Positions 41,297-49,022 of a stretch of DNA of 64,000 nt are shown here, piece by piece. The notes beneath the pieces are model-generated. The model made no database searches, had not been told where the DNA came from, and saw only the letters and a list, made by a program, of their open reading frames with translations. Every line of letters starts with the position of its first letter. Position 1 is the first letter of the stretch. A program made the position numbers and the translations under genes. The DNA lies in the NCBI RefSeq assembly GCF_014274465.1, contig NZ_CP060394.1:5518001-5582000 (forward strand). Reading direction: 5' to 3'. This DNA is from Alloacidobacterium dinghuense (GTDB taxonomy: Bacteria > Acidobacteriota > Terriglobia > Terriglobales > Acidobacteriaceae).

Positions 41297-42628
41297 GTGG
41301 CAGAATACCATGTCGAGAACTTTGGATGCCGTTCCAGCCGCTCGGATGGCGAAGCGATAGCGGCAGAATTGCGCCACCGTGGTCTCAAGCCTGCGACGGA
41401 TTTTGCCGGTGCAAGCGTCGTTGTCGTGAATACCTGCAGTGTCACCGCCGACGCCGACAGCGGCGCCCGCGCCTTCATTCGCCGCGTCCATCGCAAGAAT
41501 CCGGATGCAAAGATTGTCGTCACTGGATGCTACGCTCAGCGCGCCCCTGAAGAACTTGCGACGTTAAGTGGCGTAACCTCTGTCATTGGCAATAGTCACA
41601 AGTCGCTGGTCGCGTCCATCATTGTCGAGCCGACAGCCTTCGTTCCTTTGGCAACTGTTGTCAATCGCGTCCCGGTTTTTGTGGACGAAAGTTTCGCGCA
41701 CACCGATCTTGCAACCTTGCCCTTCGCCGACGACGCAGACCAGACACGCCCAAATCTCAAAGTACAGGATGGCTGCGCCAATTGCTGCTCCTTCTGCATC
41801 ATTCCGGAAACGCGCGGCCCCAGCCGGTCTATCACGCTCGAAAAAGCGCTCGAATCCGTCGAGCGCTTCGTTCAGAATGGCGGGCAGGAGCTGGTTCTCT
41901 CCGGCATCAACCTCGGCCGTTGGGGACGCGACCTGAAACCGGCAAAACGATTTGCCGACCTGGTCAGCGCAATTCTCGAAAGGACTGTCCTTCCACGCCT
42001 CCGCCTCAGCTCCATTGAGCCAATGGACTGGACGGAAGATCTGCTAGCGCTCTTTGCAACTCACACGTCAAGACTCGCCCGCCACGCGCATCTCCCGCTG
42101 CAATCGGGATCGGATACCATCCTTCGCCGCATGTACCGCCGCTACCGCCCCTGGCACTACGCGGAAAAGCTCAGCCAGATCCGCAGTCTCATGCCGGATG
42201 CCGCCATCGGCGCAGACGTAATGGTCGGTTTCCCCGGTGAAACCGACGCGCTCTTTCAGGAGAGCTACGACTTCATCGCCGCGCAACCTCTCACGTATCT
42301 GCACCTTTTCCCCTTTTCACCGCGCCTCGGAACGCCGGCTGCCGAGCTGCAGCGATACCAGCCCGTCCACAAAGAAGTAATGAACCAGCGCATGGATGCT
42401 TTGCGCGCTTTGGCAGAGGGGAAAAACACAGCCTTCCGAAAGAGCTTCCTTGGCCGCGAACTAAGCGTTGTTACCCTCAGGGGAAATCGCTCGGCAACCA
42501 CCCCCGCGCTCTCCGACAACTTCATCAAGGTAGAAGTTGCAATGACTTACCCACCGAACCGGTCGATACAAGTACGAGCCACGCGCCTGACGGAGTCCGG
42601 TCTCCACGCGGTGCCATTAGCCGAATAA
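41297..42628 (+). CDS. mtaB: tRNA (N6-threonylcarbamoyladenosine-37) methylthiotransferase MtaB
   Basis: A 443-residue radical-SAM enzyme that adds a methylthio group to t6A37 of ANN-decoding tRNAs. Domains: UPF0004 N-terminus (VENFGCRSSRSDGEAI, NTCSVTADAD and VTGCYAQRAPEEL, the three Cys binding the auxiliary cluster), radical-SAM motif CANCCSFC with CxxxCxxC spacing near residues 161-168, and the TRAM-like C-terminus. The GTG at 41297 (VAEYHVENFGC) matches family starts; no ribosome-binding site precedes it, and a longer GTG start at 41237 is less likely. Confidence 0.92.
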   Translation: MAEYHVENFGCRSSRSDGEAIAAELRHRGLKPATDFAGASVVVVNTCSVTADADSGARAFIRRVHRKNPDAKIVVTGCYAQRAPEELATLSGVTSVIGNSHKSLVASIIVEPTAFVPLATVVNRVPVFVDESFAHTDLATLPFADDADQTRPNLKVQDGCANCCSFCIIPETRGPSRSITLEKALESVERFVQNGGQELVLSGINLGRWGRDLKPAKRFADLVSAILERTVLPRLRLSSIEPMDWTEDLLALFATHTSRLARHAHLPLQSGSDTILRRMYRRYRPWHYAEKLSQIRSLMPDAAIGADVMVGFPGETDALFQESYDFIAAQPLTYLHLFPFSPRLGTPAAELQRYQPVHKEVMNQRMDALRALAEGKNTAFRKSFLGRELSVVTLRGNRSATTPALSDNFIKVEVAMTYPPNRSIQVRATRLTESGLHAVPLAE

Positions 42629-42730
42629 AAAGAGCGCGCCTGATTCCAGGCAATTCGCATCACAAGAAATGTAGGCCTGCTTGTTATACTGAGTAGGTAC
42701 GTGGCGCTGCCACAATTTTGGAGGGAACCC

Positions 42731-43342
42731 ATCGCACAGTTAGACAAGCGTTCAGCAAAGCAGTTTATCCGCATTAATGAAAGAATCCGCGCGCGTGAAG
42801 TGCGCGTGATCGATGACAAAGGCGAGCAGCTCGGCATCATGGCGCCTTTCGACGCACTGAAGATCGCCCGTGAACGCGGCCTCGATCTCGTGGAAGTATC
42901 GCCCACTGCGGTTCCTCCGGTTTGCCGCATTCAGGATTACGGCAAGTTCCTCTACGAAAAAGACAAGAGCGAACGCGCTGCCCGCAAGAAGCAGAAGGTC
43001 ATTGTCGTTAAGGAAGTCAAGTTCTCCGTCACCGTCGACGAGCACGACTACCAGACCAAGAAGAATCAGGCTGTCCGCTTTCTGACTGAAGGTGACAAGG
43101 TGAAGGCTTCTCTGCGCTTCAAAGGCCGCCAGATGGCGCACCGCGAGCTCGGCTACGCGATCATCAACCGCCTCATTCTGGACATCGGCGAAGCCGGCAC
43201 AGTCGAGTTTATGCCGCGCATGGAAGGCACCACGCTGCACGCCATCCTCGCCCCCGGCAAGAAGGAAATGCCCAGGAAGCCCGCTGCCAGCAAACCGGCA
43301 GCACCACAGGCGCAGCCGGCCCAGACCTCAGCACAATCTTAA
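42731..43342 (+). CDS. infC: Translation initiation factor IF-3, ATC start codon
   Basis: A 203-residue IF-3. The N-domain (RINERIRAREVRVIDDKGEQLGIM), linker (CRIQDYGKFLYEKDKSERAARKKQK) and C-domain (KFSVTVDEHDYQTK, KVKASLRFKGRQMAHRELG) are complete, with an added 25-residue Pro/Ala/Gln tail. GGAGGG at 42720-42725 sits five bases before an ATC at 42731, and the peptide from there (IAQLDKRSAKQF) is the natural N-terminus. In E. coli and others infC uses AUU/AUC so that IF-3 represses its own translation; the same is inferred here. rpmI and rplT, its usual partners, do not follow. Confidence 0.93.
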   Translation: MAQLDKRSAKQFIRINERIRAREVRVIDDKGEQLGIMAPFDALKIARERGLDLVEVSPTAVPPVCRIQDYGKFLYEKDKSERAARKKQKVIVVKEVKFSVTVDEHDYQTKKNQAVRFLTEGDKVKASLRFKGRQMAHRELGYAIINRLILDIGEAGTVEFMPRMEGTTLHAILAPGKKEMPRKPAASKPAAPQAQPAQTSAQS

Positions 43343-43345
43343 GCA

Positions 43346-43383
43346 TCCCATCCTGATCGTTTTCCTCGCGATCCAGGATGGGA
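43346..43383. terminator. Bidirectional terminator between infC and the pseudokinase gene
   Basis: TCCCATCCTGATCG pairs with CGATCCAGGATGGGA, one base bulged, around a T-rich loop (TTTTCCTCG). It starts three bases after the infC stop and lies nine bases from the end of the convergent gene. Confidence 0.75.
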
Positions 43384-43392
43384 ATCACAAGC

Positions 43393-44811
43393 TCAGTGCG
43401 AGTAGTTCTGCGCGTATGTATCCCTGGGCAGTCCTTCCCCCACTGCCTTGTCGCGCAAGCGAAATGCGGAAGCCCGATCCGTCGCCGAGCCCAGCGTCAC
43501 CAGGTAAGGAGCGCCCGAGCCTTTGGGTGAAAAGACGCTCGCCTCGAGGTCGGGATGCTTTTCATTGATCGTGTGAGCTTTGTGCTCTGCCTGGCCCTGA
43601 AAGTTATAGGTAAAGGCAACCACACGCCACGTGCCCGCGAGAGAAGTAGACGGTGCGGCAGCAGGAGTTGCAGCCGACACGACTGGATTCGGAGCGGCAG
43701 CCCTTGGCTTCGCCGCAACCGGCGGAACAGCTGGCGGCGGCTTGCGAGGAGTCGTCGTTTCCGGAGACACCACCACAACCGGATTCTGCGCATCCTGCGC
43801 GCGACCAGAATGCAGCATGGCGCGTACGACAATCCCAACCAGCAAAAGCAGCACTACGACACCGCCGACGATCAGGCCTGTTCTTTTGGGCGAAGGCTCT
43901 TCTATCTCCGGCAAAAGCTTCTTCATGATCTCGTCCGAACGCACAGCCGTCTTGACCGGTTCAGCTTTCGGGACTGGCGTCGGCACAGCCTTAGGTTGCG
44001 CCGGCGGAGACGCCGGACCAGATGTTGGAACAGGTGCCGAGACAGCCGCCGGAGCAGACATTGGTGCAGGCGCCGGAGCCGCACCCGTCCGCAGAATCGT
44101 GGCAATCTCATCCACTGTCGCCTGCCCGGACAGCGTGCGCCGCACAATCAGCACAAACGGAGCAGGCAGCAACTGCAAGGAAGGATCGTTCGCATCCGTT
44201 GCCCGCTTCAGCGGCTTTTGCGTCAGGCACTGGTGCAGAAGGCTTCCCAAATCGCGCACGTCCTTGGCCGCATTTGGCTCGAACGCAGTATCCTTCGGAA
44301 CCAGTTGCAGGTAGTCGCTCCGCAGCTTGATCGTGTCGCCGGCGGCCAGTACACTCGCCGCTTCCAGACGCCCGCATATAAGCCGTTCTTTGTGGATCGC
44401 TTTCAGTGCCTTCAGCAGGCCATCGGCAACTTCCTTGGTCTCGTCGGCAGAAAGCGCGCGCCCGCGTAGCACGTCTTCAAGATTCTCTTCCGTGTACTCC
44501 ATCACGGCATAGACCAGAGGCGTATCGCGCACTTTGGTCGCGCCTGCTTCGTAAATGGCGGCTACATTCTTGTCGCTCACCTTCTCCACTGCGCGCAGCC
44601 GTTCCAGCAGCGTCGGTTCATCGTTCAATGATTCAAACAGGCTGATGATTGCCGGCTTGTCATTGAACTTTGTCTCAAACCATCCGCATCTTCCCTCGGA
44701 GCGCACCAGCTTATCCAGGGGATAGCGGCCTTCTACAACGTCAGACTCAATATCACTCCACAAGACGGCAATCTCTCTCTGCGTAATATATGTCGAGGCA
44801 GAACCGTGCAT
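43393..44811 (-). CDS. Membrane pseudokinase with C-terminal SPOR-like domain
   Basis: A 472-residue protein. Residues about 25-250 have the outline of a protein kinase (VVEGRYPLDKLVRSEG, YAVMEYTEENLEDVLRGRALS, the helix LLKALKAIHKERLICGRL), but the catalytic loop lacks the HRD Asp and the DFG Asp is absent (DTIKLRSDYLQ), so it should be inactive. Then come a long Pro/Ala-rich linker, one membrane helix (TGLIVGGVVVLLLLVGIVV), another Pro-rich linker and a terminal domain (PYLVTLGSATDRASAFRLRDKAV) resembling a SPOR repeat, which binds denuded peptidoglycan. The layout recalls MviN-type and PASTA-kinase scaffolds. ATG 44811 or GTG 44817 could start it. Confidence 0.75.
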   Translation of the reverse strand: MHGSASTYITQREIAVLWSDIESDVVEGRYPLDKLVRSEGRCGWFETKFNDKPAIISLFESLNDEPTLLERLRAVEKVSDKNVAAIYEAGATKVRDTPLVYAVMEYTEENLEDVLRGRALSADETKEVADGLLKALKAIHKERLICGRLEAASVLAAGDTIKLRSDYLQLVPKDTAFEPNAAKDVRDLGSLLHQCLTQKPLKRATDANDPSLQLLPAPFVLIVRRTLSGQATVDEIATILRTGAAPAPAPMSAPAAVSAPVPTSGPASPPAQPKAVPTPVPKAEPVKTAVRSDEIMKKLLPEIEEPSPKRTGLIVGGVVVLLLLVGIVVRAMLHSGRAQDAQNPVVVVSPETTTPRKPPPAVPPVAAKPRAAAPNPVVSAATPAAAPSTSLAGTWRVVAFTYNFQGQAEHKAHTINEKHPDLEASVFSPKGSGAPYLVTLGSATDRASAFRLRDKAVGEGLPRDTYAQNYSH

Positions 44812-44879
44812 GGGCACGCTTCGGCACCCTCACGCAAACGGCTGATTCAGGCAGGAAAACAGGAAGAGAAAAAATTGAA

Positions 44880-45200
44880 CTATGCGACAGAGCTTTCCGG
44901 AGTCGCCGTAGTCAGTCTCGGAGCGGCGCTCGCTCTTGCCAAAAGCATCATACCCTCCTGGGCAAGTTCGCGCGCCATCTTGCGCAGTTCATGCGGACGC
45001 TCGTTGTGAATATTGGTGAGCTGGAAGAGCGCCACTGCTGCCTTCAACTTGGCTATGCCTTCGAATGCCGTAGATCCAGATCCTTTGGCAGCCTGAACAA
45101 CATTATCTACAGTGATTTTGAAAACGTCATCACCTTCGATGACGAAGGCTACAAGATATTTTTCCGCTCCTTGTGGGTACGTAGTAGGTAGAGTCGCCAT
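44880..45200 (-). CDS. Hypothetical helical protein
   Basis: A 106-residue protein. The ATG at 45200 follows AGAAGGAT; the frame upstream has no such site. It reads AEKYLVAFVIEGDDVFKITVDNVVQAAKGSGSTAFEGIAKLKAAVALFQLT, then a basic helix (RPHELRKMARELAQEGMMLLARAS). There is no signal or membrane segment. Its stop lies 63-69 bp before the pseudokinase start on the same strand, so the two may form an operon. No family was recognised. Confidence 0.65.
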   Translation of the reverse strand: MATLPTTYPQGAEKYLVAFVIEGDDVFKITVDNVVQAAKGSGSTAFEGIAKLKAAVALFQLTNIHNERPHELRKMARELAQEGMMLLARASAAPRLTTATPESSVA

Positions 45201-45246
45201 GTCACAGATCCTTCTGGTAGGGAAGTAATAGGTACTACGATGCAAA

Positions 45247-45260
45247 ACTGCTTAAGCAGT
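45247..45260. promoter_or_regulatory. Perfect 14-bp palindrome in a divergent intergenic region
   Basis: ACTGCTTAAGCAGT is perfectly self-complementary and lies 47 bp upstream of the gene at 44880-45200. It is compatible with an operator for a dimeric regulator. The remaining 225 bp to the lysozyme gene also hold GCAACA-N5-TGTTGC near 45359-45375 but no convincing promoter. Confidence 0.4.
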
Positions 45261-45485
45261 ATGGATCGCTAGTACCTTTCATCGTTAGTAAAGAACAGAT
45301 ATTGAGCAAAATGCTAACGCGCTACGCAATTTTCCTGTGTCAGTCTTGATTCCCCCTCGCAACAGCAATTGTTGCAGGGCGCGCGGCCGCCCGCAAAAAA
45401 TAAGCATGAGGCTCATCGAGACGACATGCTATGCTGACTCCCGCACGCGTCACAGGCTCGCGCGAGCGATCGAGGAGAACGAAAC

Positions 45486-45959
45486 ATGGGAGTCAACAGC
45501 TTTACCTACAGCAATGACGGCCTTGCGCTCACCAAGCAATTCGAAGGATGCGAACTCACTGCCTATCAGGACCAGGTCGGCGTCTGGACCATCGGATATG
45601 GGCACACAGGCGCTGGCGTTGCCTCCGGTCTCACCATCACCCAGGATCAGGCCGACGCGCTGCTCCTGAGCGATATCGCTGCGGCTGTAACGTTTGTCAA
45701 TCAGGTGGTCAGCGTTCCATTGCAGCAGAACCATTTCGACGCTCTCGTGGATTTTGCTTTCAATCTGGGCCGCGCCTCCCTGAGCGGCTCAACTCTGCTT
45801 AGGCTTCTGAATGCTGGAAATTTTGACGGAGCGGCGGGACAATTCCCCCTTTGGGATCACGCTGGAGGCAAAGTCGTAGCCGGGCTGCTGCGCCGCCGCC
45901 AGGCCGAGCAGACCATGTTCCAGGGGCAGCCAGCTCAAGGAAACAGCTCCAATGCCTGA
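45486..45959 (+). CDS. GH24 lysozyme (phage T4-type muramidase) without signal peptide
   Basis: A 157-residue muramidase. The catalytic pattern of T4-type lysozymes is intact: Glu in LTKQFEGCEL, Asp in AYQDQVG and Thr in WTIGYGHTG; the core FDALVDFAFNLGRASL also matches. There is no signal peptide or membrane anchor, so the enzyme would collect in the cytoplasm and need a pore to reach peptidoglycan, as phage endolysins need holins. Its last eight bases overlap the start of the SLATT-type gene. GAGGAG precedes the ATG. No other phage genes occur nearby, so this is not simply a prophage remnant. Confidence 0.9.
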   Translation: MGVNSFTYSNDGLALTKQFEGCELTAYQDQVGVWTIGYGHTGAGVASGLTITQDQADALLLSDIAAAVTFVNQVVSVPLQQNHFDALVDFAFNLGRASLSGSTLLRLLNAGNFDGAAGQFPLWDHAGGKVVAGLLRRRQAEQTMFQGQPAQGNSSNA

Positions 45960-46419
45960 CGATTCCGATCTGCCCGATGGCCCAACGTTTAAGCGCCTGA
46001 AGGAGCAGATTGACTACTACAGTACGAAGAGCCGCAGTTCGCAGCGAGCTTTCAAGCGAATTAAGGTCGCGGAGATTGTCGCCGCAGCATTCATCCCCTT
46101 CCTCGGCAGCCTGTCGTTCGCATGGCTGACGCCGCATCGTCTGGTTCTGGTAACCGGAGCACTCGGCGTGCTCATCACCATTCTTGAAGGCATTCTGCAC
46201 CTGAACAACTATCACGAGAATTGGACGAACTACCGCGCAACATCAGAAGCGCTCAAGCATGAAAAGTACCTGTATTTAGGCCATGCCGGACCATACGCAG
46301 GCGCGCCTGCTGCCGATTCCTTGCTGGCCGAGCGCGTCGAGTCCCTCGTGTCACAGGAGAGCGCGCAATGGACTGCACGGCAACAGCAATCCGGCAAAAC
46401 GCAAGCCGCAACGCACTGA
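45952..46419 (+). CDS. SLATT/DUF4231-type two-TM protein (putative pore effector)
   Basis: A 155-residue protein with two membrane helices (VAEIVAAAFIPFLGSLSFAWL, about 38-58, and LVLVTGALGVLITILEGILHL, about 63-84) between a helical N-terminus (LKEQIDYYSTKSRSSQRAF) and a C-terminal helix (NWTNYRATSEALKHEKYLY). This is the SLATT/DUF4231 pattern. SLATT proteins are predicted membrane effectors in bacterial conflict systems, thought to open or disturb the membrane. Translational coupling to the lysozyme suggests a holin-like job. The TIR-like gene follows 18 bp later. Confidence 0.82.
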   Translation: MPDDSDLPDGPTFKRLKEQIDYYSTKSRSSQRAFKRIKVAEIVAAAFIPFLGSLSFAWLTPHRLVLVTGALGVLITILEGILHLNNYHENWTNYRATSEALKHEKYLYLGHAGPYAGAPAADSLLAERVESLVSQESAQWTARQQQSGKTQAATH

Positions 46420-46437
46420 TCGCGAGAGGATGAGCCT

Positions 46438-47085
46438 ATGTCCCTGCCAATCTTTCTCAGCATTGGTAAGACCTTCACCCCGCAGCAGGAAGCCTTTGTC
46501 TCTGCAGTCGAAAACTATCTCCGGGCGCAGGGATTGGAGCCGCGCACCATCGGCCGAAACTATTTCCGCAACGACCAGCCCCTGAAGACCGTCACCGAGT
46601 GCATGAAGGAATGCGTCGGCGCGATTGTCATCGCCTTTGAGCGAATCCACGTCGACAAGGGTTCCGAGAAGCGGGGCAGCCCCGACGCCAGCGTACTCAA
46701 TGAAATCAATTTCCCCACTGTCTGGAACCAGATCGAAGCGGCTCTCGCCTACGCCACCCACCGCCCGCTGCTCGTCCTCGTTGAGAATGGCCTCAAGCTG
46801 GAGGGCCTGCTGCAGACCGGCTATGACTGGTGGGTTCAGCATGTCACCCTGGACCAGTCGTCGCTGCTCTCCACTGAGTTCGCGCAGATTTTCAGCGACT
46901 GGAAGGCACGCTGCGCAGAAGCTCAAAAAACATCCACAGCGCCTGCCGTCTCCGCCGCCGAACTCTCCATCAAGGATCTCCTCGGCAGCCTCAAAGTCGC
47001 GCAGCTCTGGGGATTGCTCGCTGCCCTCTTTGGCGTTCTGGCCGCAGTAGCCGCCACAGCCTTCAAACTCGGGCAGTCACACTGA
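46438..47085 (+). CDS. Divergent TIR-like protein with C-terminal membrane anchor
   Basis: A 215-residue protein. Residues 1-160 show a Rossmannoid alternation: FLSIGKTFTPQQEAFVSAVENYLRAQGLEPR, then ECMKECVGAIVIAFER, then WNQIEAALAYATHRPLLVLVENG. The last block aligns with the TIR helix that holds the catalytic Glu (compare RLEIASALRRNIAVIPVLV of the next gene). The protein ends with one membrane helix (LWGLLAALFGVLAAVAATAF) and a short tail. I infer a TIR or related nucleotide-hydrolysing domain held at the membrane. AGAGGATGAGCCT precedes the ATG. Third gene of the lysozyme-SLATT run. Confidence 0.65.
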   Translation: MSLPIFLSIGKTFTPQQEAFVSAVENYLRAQGLEPRTIGRNYFRNDQPLKTVTECMKECVGAIVIAFERIHVDKGSEKRGSPDASVLNEINFPTVWNQIEAALAYATHRPLLVLVENGLKLEGLLQTGYDWWVQHVTLDQSSLLSTEFAQIFSDWKARCAEAQKTSTAPAVSAAELSIKDLLGSLKVAQLWGLLAALFGVLAAVAATAFKLGQSH

Positions 47086-47095
47086 GCAAAATAAC

Positions 47096-48085
47096 CTACT
47101 GCGCTCGCACAAATTCAGACTGATGCGTATTGCCGGCGTGTCCTGTGTAGGTATTGGCCACCTCCACTTCAAGCTTGTCGCTCCCGCTTTTGGAGATCGT
47201 CAGCGTAGCCGCGCGCCCTTTTTCCTCCCCACTCGCGTCATTCATCAAACTCCAGGTAGCTTGTGCCTTCTGCCCGTCAAAGCTCGCCGTCTGCATACCC
47301 CAGTCACAGTTGGCAGGCGGGCACAACCCCCAGGCGTGGATCGCAAGTTGATTGCCACTGCCCGAAATCTCCAATTGCACCAGCGAATTCCGCCCCTGTG
47401 CCGATGGATTCGTCCACCGTCCGTCGAGCGCGCTCGTTGTGGGCCTGTGCAATACAAAGAACACCGCCAGCGCAATGCCAAGCGCCACCAGCACCGCAAT
47501 TCCTACCATCAAAGGCGTGTTCGACTTCGTCCGCACCGGAGCCGCCTCCGGTGCCGCATGCAGTGGGGGCAATTGCACAGGCACAGCAGCATGTACAGGC
47601 TCAGTCTCCGTCTCCTTCGTTGCATTTACATACTGTCCCAGCGCCTGAATCAGCAGCTGCACATCCGAGTTCCAGCGCGCATGCGTAATCTCCACGCTGT
47701 TGCGATACGCCAAGTCCTTCAAGTTATCAGGAAGCTGGTCCGCGTGCGGCATGTGCGCGTCATGCACCAGCACGGGAATGACGGCAATATTCCGCCTCAG
47801 CGCTGAAGCAATTTCCAGCCGAACATAATCGTTTTCGTTGTCCAGCCGCCGCTGCCCGTCTGACCCCGCAATCGTCGCCCACGTCGGTCCGATCATGGCC
47901 AGCAGAACGCCGCAGCAGGCTACGTTGTCATCGATAGCCTTGCGAAAATCCGTCCCCGGTTCAATCCCCGATACATCCATGAAGACGGCATCATTGCCAA
48001 ACGCCCGATTCAGATCGTCAAAGAGCCGTCCAGCCTCGCCCTCCGTGTCGTCCCGGCGATAACTGATGAAGATGGCATGCGCCAC
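47096..48085 (-). CDS. TIR-domain membrane receptor-like protein
   Basis: A 329-residue protein starting at GTG 48085, four bases after a GGGAGGGG site. TIR domain at residues 1-145: AIFISYRRDDTEGEAGRL, FMDVSGIEPGTDFRKAI, and the helix RLEIASALRRN with the probable catalytic Glu. A Pro-rich linker follows, then one membrane helix (PLMVGIAVLVALGIALAVFFVL, about 210-231) and an outer beta domain (DGRWTNP, AWGLCPPANCDWG, ATLTISKSG). Bacterial TIR domains cleave NAD+ or make signalling nucleotides. It converges on the TIR-like gene with 10 bp between, so it may be part of the same module. Confidence 0.9.
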   Translation of the reverse strand: MAHAIFISYRRDDTEGEAGRLFDDLNRAFGNDAVFMDVSGIEPGTDFRKAIDDNVACCGVLLAMIGPTWATIAGSDGQRRLDNENDYVRLEIASALRRNIAVIPVLVHDAHMPHADQLPDNLKDLAYRNSVEITHARWNSDVQLLIQALGQYVNATKETETEPVHAAVPVQLPPLHAAPEAAPVRTKSNTPLMVGIAVLVALGIALAVFFVLHRPTTSALDGRWTNPSAQGRNSLVQLEISGSGNQLAIHAWGLCPPANCDWGMQTASFDGQKAQATWSLMNDASGEEKGRAATLTISKSGSDKLEVEVANTYTGHAGNTHQSEFVRAQ

Positions 48086-48207
48086 AGGTCCCCTCCCTTT
48101 ATTCCGCCGCACCAGAATAGGGGCTGGTCGATGTGAGAGCAAGGACGATATGCTCCCGTGTATCGTTATCACCAACCGCGCGTCACAGCTTCGCTGGAGA
48201 TCAAGCA

Positions 48208-48987
48208 ATGACCGAATGGAATGCAGCCGGGTACGCCCGAATCTCCATGTTGCAGGCCACAATGGCTGAAGAAGTCCTCGCGCTGCTCAATCTCAGAGGT
48301 GACGAGCACATCCTCGACGTCGGTTGCGGCAACGGCAAGACCACCACCGAAATCGCCGTGCGCGTTCCTCAAGGCAAAGTCGTCGGCGTCGACGCCTCCG
48401 CTGCTATGGTCGCCTTCGCAACTTCAAACAACCAGCATGCGAATCTCGAATTCACCGTAGCCGACGCGCGTCACCTGCCCTTCACGCAGGAATTCGATCT
48501 CGTCGTCTCCTTTAACGCGCTGCACTGGATCCCGGAGCAGGCCCTCGCGCTCCAATCCATCCACTCCTCCCTCAAACCCGGCGGTCGCGCCCAACTCCGC
48601 CTCGTCCCAAAAGGCGAACGCAAAAGTCTCGAAAACGTGATCGAAGAAACGCGCCTTTCGCCCCAATGGAGCGACTACTTCAACTCTTTCCATGATCCGT
48701 ACCTCCATCTCACGCCTGAAGAGTACGCAGGGCTCGCTGAACAACAGGGCTTCCGCGTTCTCAGCAAGCACACCGCAGCCAAGGCCTGGGATTTCCAATC
48801 CCGCGCCGCCTTCGAAGCCTTCGGCTCAGTCACCTTTATCGAGTGGACGCAGCACTTGCCCGAGCCACAGCGTCCCAACTTTGTAAAAGACGTGCTCGAC
48901 CGCTACCGGCCCGTCGCTTGCGACTCTGCCGGCGAGGAATATTTCTTCCGCTTCTACCAGATGGACATTATGCTCTCAGCTAAGTAA
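48208..48987 (+). CDS. Class I SAM-dependent methyltransferase (trans-aconitate methyltransferase-like)
   Basis: A 259-residue soluble enzyme. The ATG at 48208 follows CTGGAGA. SAM motif I ILDVGCGNGKTTTEIA near residues 33-48, motif II VVGVDASAAMVAFA, and LVVSFNALHWIPEQALALQSI, ending in an all-helical substrate domain. The Ala-Leu-His-Trp sequence after the acidic strand is shared with trans-aconitate 2-methyltransferase and related small-acid methyltransferases; the actual substrate is unknown. It is divergent from the TIR gene, with 122 bp between the starts. Confidence 0.88.
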   Translation: MTEWNAAGYARISMLQATMAEEVLALLNLRGDEHILDVGCGNGKTTTEIAVRVPQGKVVGVDASAAMVAFATSNNQHANLEFTVADARHLPFTQEFDLVVSFNALHWIPEQALALQSIHSSLKPGGRAQLRLVPKGERKSLENVIEETRLSPQWSDYFNSFHDPYLHLTPEEYAGLAEQQGFRVLSKHTAAKAWDFQSRAAFEAFGSVTFIEWTQHLPEPQRPNFVKDVLDRYRPVACDSAGEEYFFRFYQMDIMLSAK

Positions 48988-49022
48988 CAGGCTCCGCTGC
49001 ATCGCGCGATCTGGAGGCAAAA

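Noticed and set aside
40699-41523. Long 274-codon version of the response regulator
   Set aside because: The N-terminal 118 codons overlap mtaB on the other strand and precede a proper ribosome-binding site at the receiver domain start.
45486-47085. Prophage remnant explanation for the GH24 lysozyme
   Set aside because: No capsid, tail, integrase or terminase sequence is near, and its coupled partners are SLATT and TIR-like genes rather than phage morphogenesis genes. It cannot be fully excluded that the lysozyme itself came from a phage.
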